Assembly (NCBI RefSeq): GCF_900169305.1
Contig: NZ_FWDP01000004.1
Span: 620,001 to 684,000 of the forward strand
Direction of reading: 5' to 3'
Source of the DNA: Marinilactibacillus piezotolerans
GTDB lineage: Bacteria; Bacillota; Bacilli; Lactobacillales; Carnobacteriaceae_A
Length of the DNA stretch: 64,000 nucleotides
A program made the translations under genes and the position numbers. This document shows positions 1 to 8,772 of this stretch, piece after piece. The first letter of the stretch is position 1, and the number at the start of each line of letters is the position of its first letter. Under the pieces are notes generated by a model. It was given only the letters and a program-made list of their open reading frames with translations, did not search any database and was not told the origin of the DNA.

Positions 1-282
1 CAGTTTATCTCGACTAGCGATCTCTTCTATTCTCGCAGAAGCCTTTTCTTTAAAATCAGAAACCGTATAAGCTTCCGTCGGTTCAATTTCATCAATTAGA
101 TAATGCGGGATCTGACTTCTTTCTTTCTGAGTCGCTTTTGCTGTACCAATGTCCAGACCTTTATAGATCTGCATAGAATCTCCGCTGATAATTTCTCCAT
201 TAAGCTGCTGTGCCAAAGAGATACTTAAACTTGTCTTTCCAACTGCGGTAGGACCGACAATCACAATTACTTTTTCTTTCAC
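1..282 (-). CDS. miaA: tRNA dimethylallyltransferase MiaA (N-terminal part)
   Basis: Transfers a dimethylallyl group to A37 of tRNAs reading UNN codons; cytoplasmic. The 94 visible codons begin with a P-loop, GPTAVGKT at about residues 9-16, followed by the family hallmark [17 protein letters not shown], which binds tRNA and substrate. The start is GTG at 282, because TGGAGG lies 6 bases before it and no ATG is nearby. The gene runs off the left edge of the window, so about two thirds of the usual length of about 300 residues is not seen. Nothing in the visible part looks broken. Identification rests on the motifs and is firm. Confidence 0.93.
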   Translation of the reverse strand, partial: MKEKVIVIVGPTAVGKTSLSISLAQQLNGEIISGDSMQIYKGLDIGTAKATQKERSQIPHYLIDEIEPTEAYTVSDFKEKASARIEEIASRDKL

Positions 283-343
283 GTTCTGCCTCCAGTCACT
301 TTCTGTACCGTTTAGTATACCATATTGACTGATAGGCTCTAAA

Positions 344-372
344 CAAAAAAGCAGCACCTGTACGGTACTGCT
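344..372 (-). terminator. Intrinsic terminator after the GRAM-like gene
   Basis: On the minus strand an 8-bp stem (GCAGTACC/GGTGCTGC, one mismatch) is followed by a TTTTTT run. It starts just after the stop codon of the gene ending at 380, so it ends that transcript before miaA. Confidence 0.75.
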
Positions 373-379
373 CACTGTA

Positions 380-712
380 TTACGCGTTCATTTGAGTTTC
401 GATCTTGTCTAACAGTTCATTTCTGCCAGCGACTGCAAAGATAAATTCATCACCCTGGTTGTCGCTAATAAATAGTCGATTGGAAACCAGCTTGATCGAT
501 TTGCTTTTACGAAGCACATGGATATTCTCTAATTTGATGCGCAATGGTTCGTCAGAGAGGCTTCCTTTAAGTGATTTAAAATAAAGTGCCTGATCTGTAA
601 GGATGATCGTTCCACTGATAAAATCATAACGTTTGTGCTTGAGCTTTGCTTTCTTATCTATGATTTGTGTCTCATCAGGTGGAAAAATTGAAGCTTCATT
701 ACTGTTTTTCAA
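380..712 (-). CDS. Small GRAM/PH-like domain protein, function unknown
   Basis: A protein of about 110 residues with an all-beta pattern resembling a GRAM (PH-like) domain: the stretch [14 protein letters not shown] followed by [11 protein letters not shown] and [15 protein letters not shown] is the typical strand order of small bacterial GRAM proteins. There is no signal peptide or membrane segment. The open frame begins at a GTG at 721, but a Shine-Dalgarno sequence AGAAGGTG overlaps that GTG. The TTG at 712 lies 6 bases downstream of it and is the better start. The gene stands alone, with its own terminator. The cellular role is unknown; GRAM proteins are often membrane-associated, but nothing here shows that. 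Confidence 0.7.
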   Translation of the reverse strand: MKNSNEASIFPPDETQIIDKKAKLKHKRYDFISGTIILTDQALYFKSLKGSLSDEPLRIKLENIHVLRKSKSIKLVSNRLFISDNQGDEFIFAVAGRNELLDKIETQMNA

Positions 713-801
713 TATACACACCTTCTTTATGAGTCAGTATTGAATTAATCATAGTTTAAAACTTCCCTAAGCTAATCACAACTAAAACACTTCTGGTTTT
801 G

Positions 802-3800
802 TTAATCATTTAATAAGGATAAGACTTCATCTTTTGAAAGACTGGAAATGGTTTGTTCATTACCTGTTTCTATAACCGTATCGATCAATTCCCGTTTTTT
901 GGCTTGCAATTCATTGATACGTTCCTCAATCGTTCCAGTAGCGATGAGGCGTATGATTTGAACGGCCTTTTTCTGTCCATAGCGATGAACTCGGTCAGCG
1001 GCCTGATCTTCGATCGCCGGATTCCACCAAGAATCATATAAGATAACTGTGTCTCCGCCAGTTAGGTTCAGGCCAGTACCGCCTGCTTTGAGTGAAATTA
1101 GGAAGAGATCCTTTTCGCCCATATTAAATCGAGTCGTTAAAGTCAGTCGATCTTCATTTTTTGTCTGTCCATCCAGATAATGATAATCAATTTCCTGTTG
1201 ATCCAGCCGCTCCCGTATGATGCTTAGCATGGAGGTGAACTGAGAAAATAATACGACCCGCTTGCCATTCAATCTTGCTTCTTCTAAATATTCAAGCAAA
1301 CGTTCAAGTTTTGCAGAATGTCCTTCATAGTCATTTATAACCAGTGAAGGATCGCAGCAGATCTGTCTCAGTCTCGTCATTCCTGCTAAGACTCTTATTC
1401 GGTTACGTTCGAATGAGTTCTCTCGAATCATTCCTTTTACTTCTTCTCTGATCAAGCTCAACTGAGATTGATAGATTCGTTTTTGGTCGGTCGTCAGATC
1501 GATGTATTCTGTAGTCTCTGTTTTCTCCGGCAGATCGCTTAACACATCGCGCTTCAGTCTTCTCAATACAAAAGGACGTATCTTCGCTGCAATTCTGGAT
1601 TGATCCAGCTGCTTATACCCTTTTCTGTTTTTAAACAGACCTGGCTGAATAATGGAGAATAATGACCACAGTTCTCCAAGATTATTTTCAATCGGTGTTC
1701 CAGATAGTGCAAATTTTGTATCTGCTTTAAGCTGATGAACAGCCTGCGTCGTTTTCGCTGCACTGTTTTTAACATTTTGCGACTCATCCAATACGATCGT
1801 CTTGAAGGATTGATTCTGGTACAGCAAGAAGTCTCTTTGAATCAACGGATAGCTGGTGATGAGGATAACAGAATCTTGATCTTCAGTCTGACTGATGATG
1901 GCTTCACGTTCTTCAATCGAACCAGAAACCAGCACTGTATCTAATTCCGGTGCAAATTTCTTAAATTCATGCTGCCAGTTATACAAGACGCTTGATGGAC
2001 AAATGATCATATACCGTCCACCAGATTCTTGAATTTTAGATAGCAAGAAGGTAATGGTCTGGAGCGTTTTTCCAAGACCCATATCATCCGCCAGCACCCC
2101 TCCGAAACCATAATGATCCAAGGATTTCAGCCAGTTGTATCCTGTTTTCTGATAAGGACGCAATTCAGCATTCAGATGATCCGGTAAGTCAAAGGTAATA
2201 TTCTGCGGTTCCAATAACTGCTCAGCCAATTTTTTGAATTGATTTCCTTTTTTAATGATCGAATCTTCTAGAACACTCAACCCTTGAAAAACAGGTACTG
2301 ACATATTTTTAGATATATCTTTAGATTCAATATCCATCTTCTGGACTGTTTCATTTAACTGTCTGAACTTTTCTTCTTTTAAGTTCAAGATTTTACCATT
2401 CGATAAGCGATAGTATTGTTTGTTGTTATTTAGTTTCTTGATAATTTCTTTCAGATCTTCTGCGTGTATATCTTCAGCATCGAAACTGACATCCAGCAGA
2501 TTAGAATTTCTGTTAAGTTCAATGGAAAGTGATGGAGCAGTTTTAGGCTCATAAACCAGTCGTCTGGCATTGACAGACATAAAGATCTCGAACTGTTCTG
2601 CCAGTACAGGCAGACTTTCATACAAGAACTCACTTAATTCATCTAGTGTTTCCAGTACCCAGCGTCCATCTTTGACTACTGCTGTACTTAAAGCTTCATG
2701 TGCCATACGCAGCAAGTAGTCTTCTTTGATCAGCTGACGAATCACTACTTTGTCGGCTTCTTCTTCAATCGGCTGATCTCTGAGCGGATAGATGGTAATA
2801 CTGCCATACTTGAACACTGGACTGACATGCAGCTGGTCATTCACTGTGTCGATGTAGCATTGAGCTACAAGTTCTTCTTGATAGACCGTCTGCTGAACAT
2901 CAGTATTCATTTCAATATCCAAAAAGGATGAAAGTTGAGAAAGGACAGTTGAAGCAAATTCCGTCAACTCTCTTGATCTCAATACTAATGGAGCGCGTTC
3001 TGTTTTATCAAATACTTCCATCAGACTGCTTAACAGCTTATATTGATCGGTCTTCAGAAAGAAGAATTCATGGTTCCATTCCACTAAGTTAGCTCCACGA
3101 TGAAAATTCAGTTCCAGCTCATCCGCATTTTCTTCAGCGATTGAGAAATGATACAGCTTATCTTTTTTCTCCAGCTTGAAAGACAGTGGAAAGCGGTCAA
3201 AAGAATCAGTAATCAGAACATTGTCCAAATCGCTCAGCTTCATCAAATGCTTCGGCGGTCTTCCGAAGCGGACAAATCCGCCATCAGTTTTTTCCAACGT
3301 TTTCAGAACCAGCTTCAAGCTTCTCGATGGAATTTCCAGTTCGTTTTTATTCTGATACGAACTCGCGTATCCCACTGGAGTCGCTGAACGGACTAATTGA
3401 TAGACATCATACAATACTTCAAGCATTTTACGATCCCATGGATTCAGTCCATGCTGATCTGGATCATACGTGAAGTTTTTTCCAAATTCATATGTTCTGC
3501 CTTCCAAAATCTCAGAAATAACATGAGGAATATTTTTGACCACGTACAACCGATCAATACCGGCTTTCATATAGAAGTCATATGCATAGGCGTATCCAGT
3601 CCCGCTAATGTTCAGCACAAATTCAAATTTGATTGCCTGATTCTTATAATCGTTAGATTGTCTCGAAATTTCCTGCTTGGAGACTTGTATCAATTGCCGA
3701 ATGGCTTCTTCACTTTTCTTATACGAAAACATTGGCTCTTTTAATGTAGATTCAGGTCTTAATTGACCGACTTTTTTTAAGTCATTGGATTGGATTTCAT

Positions 3801-4086
3801 TCGCTCTCAACATACTGGCAACCACATGTTTACAAGCTCCGGCATTTTTTTCAAAAGGAAGGCAAGAACAGTGATATTTTTTCGCAACACCATTTGGGTA
3901 GAATCTCAGATTGACTTGTTCTGTTTTTTGATCTTCTACACTAAATGATAATGTGTTCGCCGGCTCATCTACACTAGTCAAGTGTACAGTGCCTGCTTTA
4001 AACAACTGACTGCCTTCTGAGTAAACGTTGGAACTAGAGGCTAATGAATTAATGGTTGTTTCGGGAAAAAATTGCTTTTTAAACAT
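802..4086 (-). CDS. SWIM zinc-finger SNF2-family DNA helicase/translocase
   Basis: A DNA-dependent ATPase of the bacterial RapA/YwqA-like SNF2 group, probably acting on protein-DNA complexes or stalled transcription. An N-terminal SWIM zinc finger is visible at about residues 64-93 (CSC followed by CKH). A long linker matching the bacterial SNF2-associated region covers about 200-600. The helicase core follows: motif I DDMGLGKT near 670, motif II DESQ near 773, motif III SGTPIENN, and C-terminal motifs V-VI AGGTGLNLT and DRVHRYGQ near 1040. DESQ in place of DEAH is common in this family. The open frame allows an ATG at 4095, but AAAGG directly abuts it; the ATG at 4086 has proper spacing and is chosen. 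About 1094 residues, full length. Stands alone, so the partner is unknown. Confidence 0.92.
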   Translation of the reverse strand: MFKKQFFPETTINSLASSSNVYSEGSQLFKAGTVHLTSVDEPANTLSFSVEDQKTEQVNLRFYPNGVAKKYHCSCLPFEKNAGACKHVVASMLRANEIQSNDLKKVGQLRPESTLKEPMFSYKKSEEAIRQLIQVSKQEISRQSNDYKNQAIKFEFVLNISGTGYAYAYDFYMKAGIDRLYVVKNIPHVISEILEGRTYEFGKNFTYDPDQHGLNPWDRKMLEVLYDVYQLVRSATPVGYASSYQNKNELEIPSRSLKLVLKTLEKTDGGFVRFGRPPKHLMKLSDLDNVLITDSFDRFPLSFKLEKKDKLYHFSIAEENADELELNFHRGANLVEWNHEFFFLKTDQYKLLSSLMEVFDKTERAPLVLRSRELTEFASTVLSQLSSFLDIEMNTDVQQTVYQEELVAQCYIDTVNDQLHVSPVFKYGSITIYPLRDQPIEEEADKVVIRQLIKEDYLLRMAHEALSTAVVKDGRWVLETLDELSEFLYESLPVLAEQFEIFMSVNARRLVYEPKTAPSLSIELNRNSNLLDVSFDAEDIHAEDLKEIIKKLNNNKQYYRLSNGKILNLKEEKFRQLNETVQKMDIESKDISKNMSVPVFQGLSVLEDSIIKKGNQFKKLAEQLLEPQNITFDLPDHLNAELRPYQKTGYNWLKSLDHYGFGGVLADDMGLGKTLQTITFLLSKIQESGGRYMIICPSSVLYNWQHEFKKFAPELDTVLVSGSIEEREAIISQTEDQDSVILITSYPLIQRDFLLYQNQSFKTIVLDESQNVKNSAAKTTQAVHQLKADTKFALSGTPIENNLGELWSLFSIIQPGLFKNRKGYKQLDQSRIAAKIRPFVLRRLKRDVLSDLPEKTETTEYIDLTTDQKRIYQSQLSLIREEVKGMIRENSFERNRIRVLAGMTRLRQICCDPSLVINDYEGHSAKLERLLEYLEEARLNGKRVVLFSQFTSMLSIIRERLDQQEIDYHYLDGQTKNEDRLTLTTRFNMGEKDLFLISLKAGGTGLNLTGGDTVILYDSWWNPAIEDQAADRVHRYGQKKAVQIIRLIATGTIEERINELQAKKRELIDTVIETGNEQTISSLSKDEVLSLLND

Positions 4087-4232
4087 GCATGTCATCCTTT
4101 AAACAGTTTTAAACAGAAGAAAGGATTGCTCCTTAAAGTTCATCTATATATTATAACAAACATTGAAGAAACTTGTAACACATTCACAAAAGAGATACAC
4201 TAAATCTACGAATTTAGACTAGGAGAATAATC

Positions 4233-4877
4233 ATGCCAAAGAGAAAAATTGTATCCCCTAATTTACCCGACCAGTTAGCTGCAGGAGATCTGGAGGTTCT
4301 GTTAGATGTAGAAGATCCCATTATAGAAAATGTCCTGATTGAGAACTGCACAGTTTCGATTGATTCCATTCGAAACTTGGAATTCAGACAAGTTCGTTTC
4401 AAAAATGTAATATTTATGAACTTCATTGCCCCAAATGTCTATTTAAGAGATGTTGAATTTGATCATTGTCAATGTATCAATGCGGAACTGACCGAATCAG
4501 CACTAAAACAAGTTGAATTCCGTCAGTGCAGAATGAACGGTATCTCATTTGGTGAGAGCTTTTTAGAGGACGTACAATTCAATCATTCCATGCTGGATCT
4601 TTCCAGCTTTGCCTATGCAAAGCAAAAAAACGTCCGCTTTTCTGATTCCCAGCTAAAAGAGGCTGACTTTTACGAGAATACCTTTAAATCCATTCAGTTT
4701 GATCAATGCGATCTGTCAGGCACTCGATTTTCTAATACGTCTCTCAAAGGGATTGACTTAAGTACTTCAAAATTTGAACAAATCAGTGTTGATATTGACA
4801 GTATTAGAGGGGCCATCGTTAACCGCGAACAAGCTCTCGGATTTCTGCAGCTATTAGGATTAGTAGTCAAAGATTAA
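4233..4877 (+). CDS. Pentapeptide-repeat protein
   Basis: A soluble protein of 214 residues. Between about residues 45 and 185 it shows repeated A(D/N)LXX/F-type pentapeptides (for example VRFKN, VEFDH, VQFNH, VRFSD, ADFYE, TRFSN), which fold as a right-handed quadrilateral beta-helix. The C-terminal tail IRGAIVNREQALGFLQLLG is shared with Qnr/McbG-like family members that can mimic DNA and protect gyrase. That role is possible here but is not shown by the sequence. The start ATG follows AGGAGA at good spacing. It is divergent from the helicase gene and followed by a strong hairpin terminator. Function remains open. Confidence 0.88.
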   Translation: MPKRKIVSPNLPDQLAAGDLEVLLDVEDPIIENVLIENCTVSIDSIRNLEFRQVRFKNVIFMNFIAPNVYLRDVEFDHCQCINAELTESALKQVEFRQCRMNGISFGESFLEDVQFNHSMLDLSSFAYAKQKNVRFSDSQLKEADFYENTFKSIQFDQCDLSGTRFSNTSLKGIDLSTSKFEQISVDIDSIRGAIVNREQALGFLQLLGLVVKD

Positions 4878-4879
4878 AA

Positions 4880-4924
4880 AGTAGATGAACTGATCATAAG
4901 CTGATCAGTTCATCTACTCTTTAG
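4880..4924. terminator. Bidirectional terminator, 17-bp stem
   Basis: A perfect 17-bp inverted repeat (AGTAGATGAACTGATCA and its complement, 5-base loop) follows the pentapeptide gene. The T run is better on the minus strand (TTTTT), where it directly follows the stop codon of the open frame ending at 4921. Confidence 0.85.
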
Positions 4925-5133
4925 ATTAATTTATATAGTTTTACATCATGACTTTCATTTGTTAAATTGGTCGATTCTATTATTGAAATGTTATTCAAAA
5001 TTTCTTTGGCAACTTTGAGCATTATAGAGCTATTTTTATAGTAAGATAAATTACCTATCGATGTATCCGATATAAGATAAACAGACAAAACATGACCTAC
5101 AACTTTTTCTTGATTTAGACTATTTTTATGTTC
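4921..5133 (-). pseudogene. Probable 3' remnant of an unidentified gene
   Basis: A 70-codon open stretch on the minus strand has no start codon with a ribosome binding site and begins right after an in-frame stop, yet it reads like protein (segments such as GHVLSVYLISDTSIGNLSYY and IMLKVAKEILNNISIIEST). The codon after its end lies against a strong hairpin with a T run in this direction. Just upstream another frame carries HEFPDVFNVTLRT. Together this looks like the decayed end of a gene. I do not recognise the family. Confidence 0.35.
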
Positions 5134-5136
5134 TTA

Positions 5137-5498
5137 GTGTTACATTGAATACGTCTGGAAATTCATGTCACATTTTAATCCTGTTTCTTATTCAAATGGT
5201 TTTGATAAAGTCAGGATACTAAACGCAACTTTTAAAAACTAGCTGCTAAATATAAGGTACTGTTTATCTTAAGTCATTTCAAACTACTTAATAATTTAAT
5301 ATCTGACTTCTTGTTGACCATCCGTTCTTTTGGTTTTCTTTCCTTAGATTAATAAATTTTCAAATATATTATGTACTATTTTTACATCTATAGTAAAAAT
5401 TACTAAATAATGAAAAATTGCTGAAGGCTAACTGAATAAATTAAATTAATTCATTATGAGTTCTTTGAGGAATGAAAGCAGTATCAATATAATACCGT
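5137..5498. other. AT-rich gap without a recognisable gene
   Basis: All six frames are broken by frequent stops, and no RNA-like structure or repeat is evident. It may be further decayed sequence of the gene whose end lies at 4921-5133, but no match can be claimed. Confidence 0.5.
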
Positions 5499-5546
5499 AA
5501 AAAAATTCCCGGATTCAACAGTGTTGGTTCACTGTCGAATCCGGGA
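5499..5546 (-). terminator. Terminator of the xylA transcript
   Basis: An 11-bp stem TTCCCGGATTC/GAATCCGGGAA with a second inner stem (ACAGTG/CACTGT) is followed on the minus strand by seven Ts, 14 bases after the xylA stop codon. Confidence 0.9.
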
Positions 5547-5560
5547 ACAATTCTTTTATA

Positions 5561-6889
5561 TTATTTACTGTCAAGTGTTGTAACTAAATATTGATTTAAA
5601 GTAGCCCGTATTTCTTCTAAATGTCCTGATTGATTGACAGGCTGATCATTTTTCAAAGCATATTCCTGCAATTCTTTCAAACTGGTTGTTCCTTCGACGA
5701 TTTTCTGACCAATCCCAGATTCAAAAGATGCATAGCGTTTACTGACGACTTGATCGAGTGCTCCATCTTCAATAATACGGTGCGCTGTTTTCAGCCCAAT
5801 TGCAAAACTGTCCATACCAGCAATGTGAGCTTTGAACAGGTCCTCTGGTTCAAAGGACGTTCTGCGTACTTTTGCATCGAAGTTCAATCCGCCTTTTCCA
5901 AGGCCTCCGTTTTTCAGAATCTCTACCATGGCTAATGTTGTCGCATATAAATCAGAAGGAAACTCATCTGTATCCCACCCTAAATGCGGATGACCCTGGT
6001 TGGCATCTACAGAACCAAGCATGCCATTGATACGAGCATAGCGCAATTCATGTTCGAATGTATGACCAGCCAAGGTTGCATGGTTGGCTTCGATATTAAA
6101 TTTAAAATGTTTTTCCAAGCCATATTTTTGAAGGAATGCAAAGCCGTGTGCTGTATCATAATCGTATTGATGAGTAGTTGGTTCCATTGGTTTTGGTTCA
6201 ATAAGGAACTGCGCATCAAAGCCGATTTCTTTTGCATAATCTACAGCGAGATGGAAGAATCTTCCTAGATTGTCAAGCTCCAGTTTCAAGTCAGTATTCA
6301 ATAGGCTTTCATATCCTTCTCTACCGCCCCAGAACACATAGTTTTCAGCGCCTAATCTATTTCCGACTTCCAATCCTTTTTTCACTTTAGCTGCTGCGTA
6401 CGCATAAACCTCGGCATTGTTAGAAGTAGCTGCACCGTGAACAAATCTTGGATGGGTAAAGTTGTTAACGGTATTCCAAAGCAGCTTCACTTTACTGTCT
6501 TTTAAGTAATCTTCCATTAAATCTACAATAATGTCTTGATTATCAAACGTCTCTTTTAATGTAGCCCCTTCTGGAGCAATATCTGCATCATGGAAGCAGA
6601 AATAAGGAATGCCCAGCTTTTCAAAAAATTCAAAAGCAGCTTCAACTCTAGCTTTTGCTTTATCCATTGGATCTGAAAATTTATCCCATGGACGGATAGC
6701 AGTTCCGCTTCCAAAAGGATCTGATAAATCTTCTGTGAAAGTATGCCAGTAAGCCACACCAAATCTCAATTGCTCTTCCATCGTTAAGTCGCCTACTTTT
6801 TCGGCTGGGTTGTAAAATTTAAAGCTTAATGGATCTTTTGACTGGCTCCCTGCAAACTGAATTTTTTTAACTGAATCAAAGTAGCTCAT
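5561..6889 (-). CDS. xylA: Xylose isomerase
   Basis: Converts D-xylose to D-xylulose using two divalent metal ions; cytoplasmic TIM barrel, tetrameric in the family. All active-site blocks are present: the catalytic His in [13 protein letters not shown] (about residue 100), the WGGREGYE loop, [15 protein letters not shown] with metal-binding Glu, [17 protein letters not shown], and the metal-binding [19 protein letters not shown]. The length, 442 residues, is that of the class II enzyme. The ATG is preceded by AGGAGATG. It lies downstream of xylB but has its own promoter, cre site and XylR operator in the 135-base gap, so it can be expressed separately. Confidence 0.98.
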   Translation of the reverse strand: MSYFDSVKKIQFAGSQSKDPLSFKFYNPAEKVGDLTMEEQLRFGVAYWHTFTEDLSDPFGSGTAIRPWDKFSDPMDKAKARVEAAFEFFEKLGIPYFCFHDADIAPEGATLKETFDNQDIIVDLMEDYLKDSKVKLLWNTVNNFTHPRFVHGAATSNNAEVYAYAAAKVKKGLEVGNRLGAENYVFWGGREGYESLLNTDLKLELDNLGRFFHLAVDYAKEIGFDAQFLIEPKPMEPTTHQYDYDTAHGFAFLQKYGLEKHFKFNIEANHATLAGHTFEHELRYARINGMLGSVDANQGHPHLGWDTDEFPSDLYATTLAMVEILKNGGLGKGGLNFDAKVRRTSFEPEDLFKAHIAGMDSFAIGLKTAHRIIEDGALDQVVSKRYASFESGIGQKIVEGTTSLKELQEYALKNDQPVNQSGHLEEIRATLNQYLVTTLDSK

Positions 6890-6912
6890 TACTTCATCTC
6901 CTATTTTTAGTT

Positions 6913-6937
6913 AGTTAGTATAACTTACAAACTAACT
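6913..6937. promoter_or_regulatory. XylR operator at xylA
   Basis: A 25-bp inverted repeat with arms AGTTAGT and ACTAACT, 11 bases apart, matches the XylR operator type of Gram-positive xyl loci. It overlaps the -10 box of the xylA promoter, a position that blocks initiation when no xylose is present. Confidence 0.82.
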
Positions 6938-6963
6938 ATATGTTATTTTGTAAACGGTGTCAA
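6935..6963 (-). promoter_or_regulatory. xylA promoter
   Basis: On the minus strand TTGACA and TATAGT are separated by 17 bases, close to the sigma-A consensus. Confidence 0.85.
6948..6963. promoter_or_regulatory. cre site over the xylA -35 region
   Basis: TTGTAAACGGTGTCAA matches the CcpA consensus WTGNNARCGNWWWCAW with one mismatch and covers the -35 box, so glucose repression of xylA is expected. Confidence 0.75.
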
Positions 6964-7024
6964 CGTTAAATGTTCTCTCTTTTTTCTGTCTAACAGTATC
7001 CATTTTGCCATATCTCTATTTTTC

Positions 7025-8518
7025 TTAGAATTTCGCTAATTTATGACTTATTGGTTTGATTGATGGATAAATTTCTCGGTAGATATTATAGAGTTCATTA
7101 TACCGCTCGACATTATCCAGGTTTGGGATGACGGCTTTTTTATATTGAACAAAACGATCTGCACAGTCACTGAAGTCAGTGAACCACCTTGCACCTACCG
7201 CAGCAATCATAGCAGCGCCCAATGCCGGTCCCTGTTCAGCTTTTAATGTAGTGACGGGTGCATTAAAAATGTCCGCTTGCATCTGCAGCCATTCAACGTT
7301 TTTGGAACCGCCTCCGACTGAGACAATTTCTTTAAAGGACTTCCCGGAGAATTCTTTCATCAGCTCGTATGAATCTCGAAGCGAAAAAGTAATGCCTTCA
7401 AGAACAGAACGGGTGAAATGATCTCTAGTATGATTGATATCCATTCCGATGAACGTTCCGCGAATCTCACTGTCTGTGTAAGGCGTCCGTTCACCTGTAA
7501 TATAAGGTGCAAAGAGCAAACCATTAGAACCGGGATCAATGTTGTCGATTTTCTCTAAAAGCGTCTCATAACTGGTTTCTGGAGCAAAGGTCTTCTTATA
7601 CCAGCTCAGGCTGTTCCCTGCTGCTAACGTGACGCCCATAGAATAAAACTGCCCCGGAATAACGTGGTTAAAATAATGAACGTGCCCTTGATAATCTTTG
7701 CTATCTGAAGGTTCAAATGCCAGAAACACTCCTGAAGTCCCGATACTTGCCATCGCTTGGTGAGGATGAATGATGCCTGCTCCCAATGCGGCACATGCGT
7801 TATCTGCTCCTCCTGAAAAGACTTCAACGTCTTTACTTAGATTCAACTTTTCTGCCAGCTCTTGAGAAAGCGTTCCGATTTTGTCTTGAGACTTTACGAG
7901 TTTTGGACAAATTTCTGGACTGATATCAAAGGCATCTAAAATCTCTGTGCTCCATTTTCGGTTTTCAACATCCAATAATGAGGTCCCTGCTGCATCTGAG
8001 TACTCCATTTGTTTGCTTCCGGTCAGTTTAAACCCTACGTAATCTTTAGGCAGTAAGAATCCTGCAACCTTTTCCCATATCCTTGGTTCATGTTCTTTTA
8101 CCCAAAGTAATTTCGGAAGTGTGAAGCCTTCCAAAGCTTTATTTTTTGTAATGTCAATCAACTGATCTCCCAGTTTTTCTTCAATCATTCTGCATTGTCT
8201 AGTTGTCCTGACATCGTTCCATAAAATGGCTTTTCTAAGGACAACATCATTTTCATCTAAAAGAACCAGCGAGTGCATCTGACCAGAAAAACTGATAGCC
8301 TCTATATTTTCCGCTGCATCTTCAGTCGAAGCTGCAATTTCTTTCAAAACTGATTTAGCTGCTTTAACCCAGTCATCAGGATCTTGTTCACTATACCCTT
8401 TTTGAGGAGTATATAGATCATACTCAGCAACCGCTGAACTTACGATATCACCATTCTCGTTTACCAAAATACCTTTTAATCCGCTTGTACCGATATCTAA
8501 TCCAACAACGTAACGCAT
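7025..8518 (-). CDS. xylB: Xylulokinase
   Basis: Phosphorylates D-xylulose to xylulose 5-phosphate, feeding the pentose phosphate/phosphoketolase route; cytoplasmic. FGGY-family features are clear: the N-terminal phosphate-binding GLDIGTSGLKG at about residues 6-16, the substrate region SFSGQMHSLV and LWND, DNACAALGAG in the second domain, and GGGSKN near residue 400. The length of 497 is normal. AAAGGAG precedes the ATG. It is transcribed away from xylR from its own promoter, with a XylR operator just downstream of the start point. xylB lying upstream of xylA is the reverse of the common order. Confidence 0.97.
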   Translation of the reverse strand: MRYVVGLDIGTSGLKGILVNENGDIVSSAVAEYDLYTPQKGYSEQDPDDWVKAAKSVLKEIAASTEDAAENIEAISFSGQMHSLVLLDENDVVLRKAILWNDVRTTRQCRMIEEKLGDQLIDITKNKALEGFTLPKLLWVKEHEPRIWEKVAGFLLPKDYVGFKLTGSKQMEYSDAAGTSLLDVENRKWSTEILDAFDISPEICPKLVKSQDKIGTLSQELAEKLNLSKDVEVFSGGADNACAALGAGIIHPHQAMASIGTSGVFLAFEPSDSKDYQGHVHYFNHVIPGQFYSMGVTLAAGNSLSWYKKTFAPETSYETLLEKIDNIDPGSNGLLFAPYITGERTPYTDSEIRGTFIGMDINHTRDHFTRSVLEGITFSLRDSYELMKEFSGKSFKEIVSVGGGSKNVEWLQMQADIFNAPVTTLKAEQGPALGAAMIAAVGARWFTDFSDCADRFVQYKKAVIPNLDNVERYNELYNIYREIYPSIKPISHKLAKF

Positions 8519-8637
8519 TGACTCACTCCTTTGATCTTTTTACTTTTCCAGTCTATTTATTCGATGATAAAGACTTCGAGTTATCAACAAAGCTTTTGAT
8601 TTTCTGATAAATTATGGTAAAGTAAAAATACTTTCTT

Positions 8638-8662
8638 AGTTTGTTTAAATTTTAAACGAACT
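8638..8662. promoter_or_regulatory. XylR operator at xylB
   Basis: A 25-bp palindrome, AGTTTGTTTAAA-T-TTTAAACGAACT, with one mismatch between the 12-base arms. It lies a few bases downstream of the predicted xylB start point, where a bound repressor would block transcription. It has the same 25-bp size as the xylA operator. Confidence 0.85.
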
Positions 8663-8671
8663 TGCAAGCTT

Positions 8672-8700
8672 ACTATATCGAATCCACAACTTATTGTCAA
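8672..8700 (-). promoter_or_regulatory. xylB promoter
   Basis: TTGACA, 17 bases, TATAGT on the minus strand: the same two hexamers and spacing as the xylA promoter. Confidence 0.85.
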
Positions 8701-8720
8701 CCGCTTTCATTGCTTTATCT

Positions 8721-8745
8721 TTAGCAAATGAGCAGCGGTTGCTAA
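8721..8745. repeat. Inverted repeat before xylR (possible operator)
   Basis: TTAGCAA and TTGCTAA are 11 bases apart, the same 7-11-7 layout as the xylA operator but with a different core. It lies just before TATACT (8748-8753), a possible -10 box for xylR, so it could serve autoregulation. Confidence 0.45.
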
Positions 8746-8772
8746 ACTATACTTAAAAAAGAAGGAATCATT

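Noticed and set aside
802-4086. Many open frames of 60-115 codons antisense or out of frame to the helicase gene, and likewise under other large genes.
   Set aside because: They are frame shadows: no ribosome binding sites, no family features, and they lie wholly within well-supported genes.
8694-8710. TGTCAACCGCTTTCAT next to the xylB promoter resembles a cre site.
   Set aside because: It contains one base too many between the conserved halves, so the spacing does not fit the consensus.
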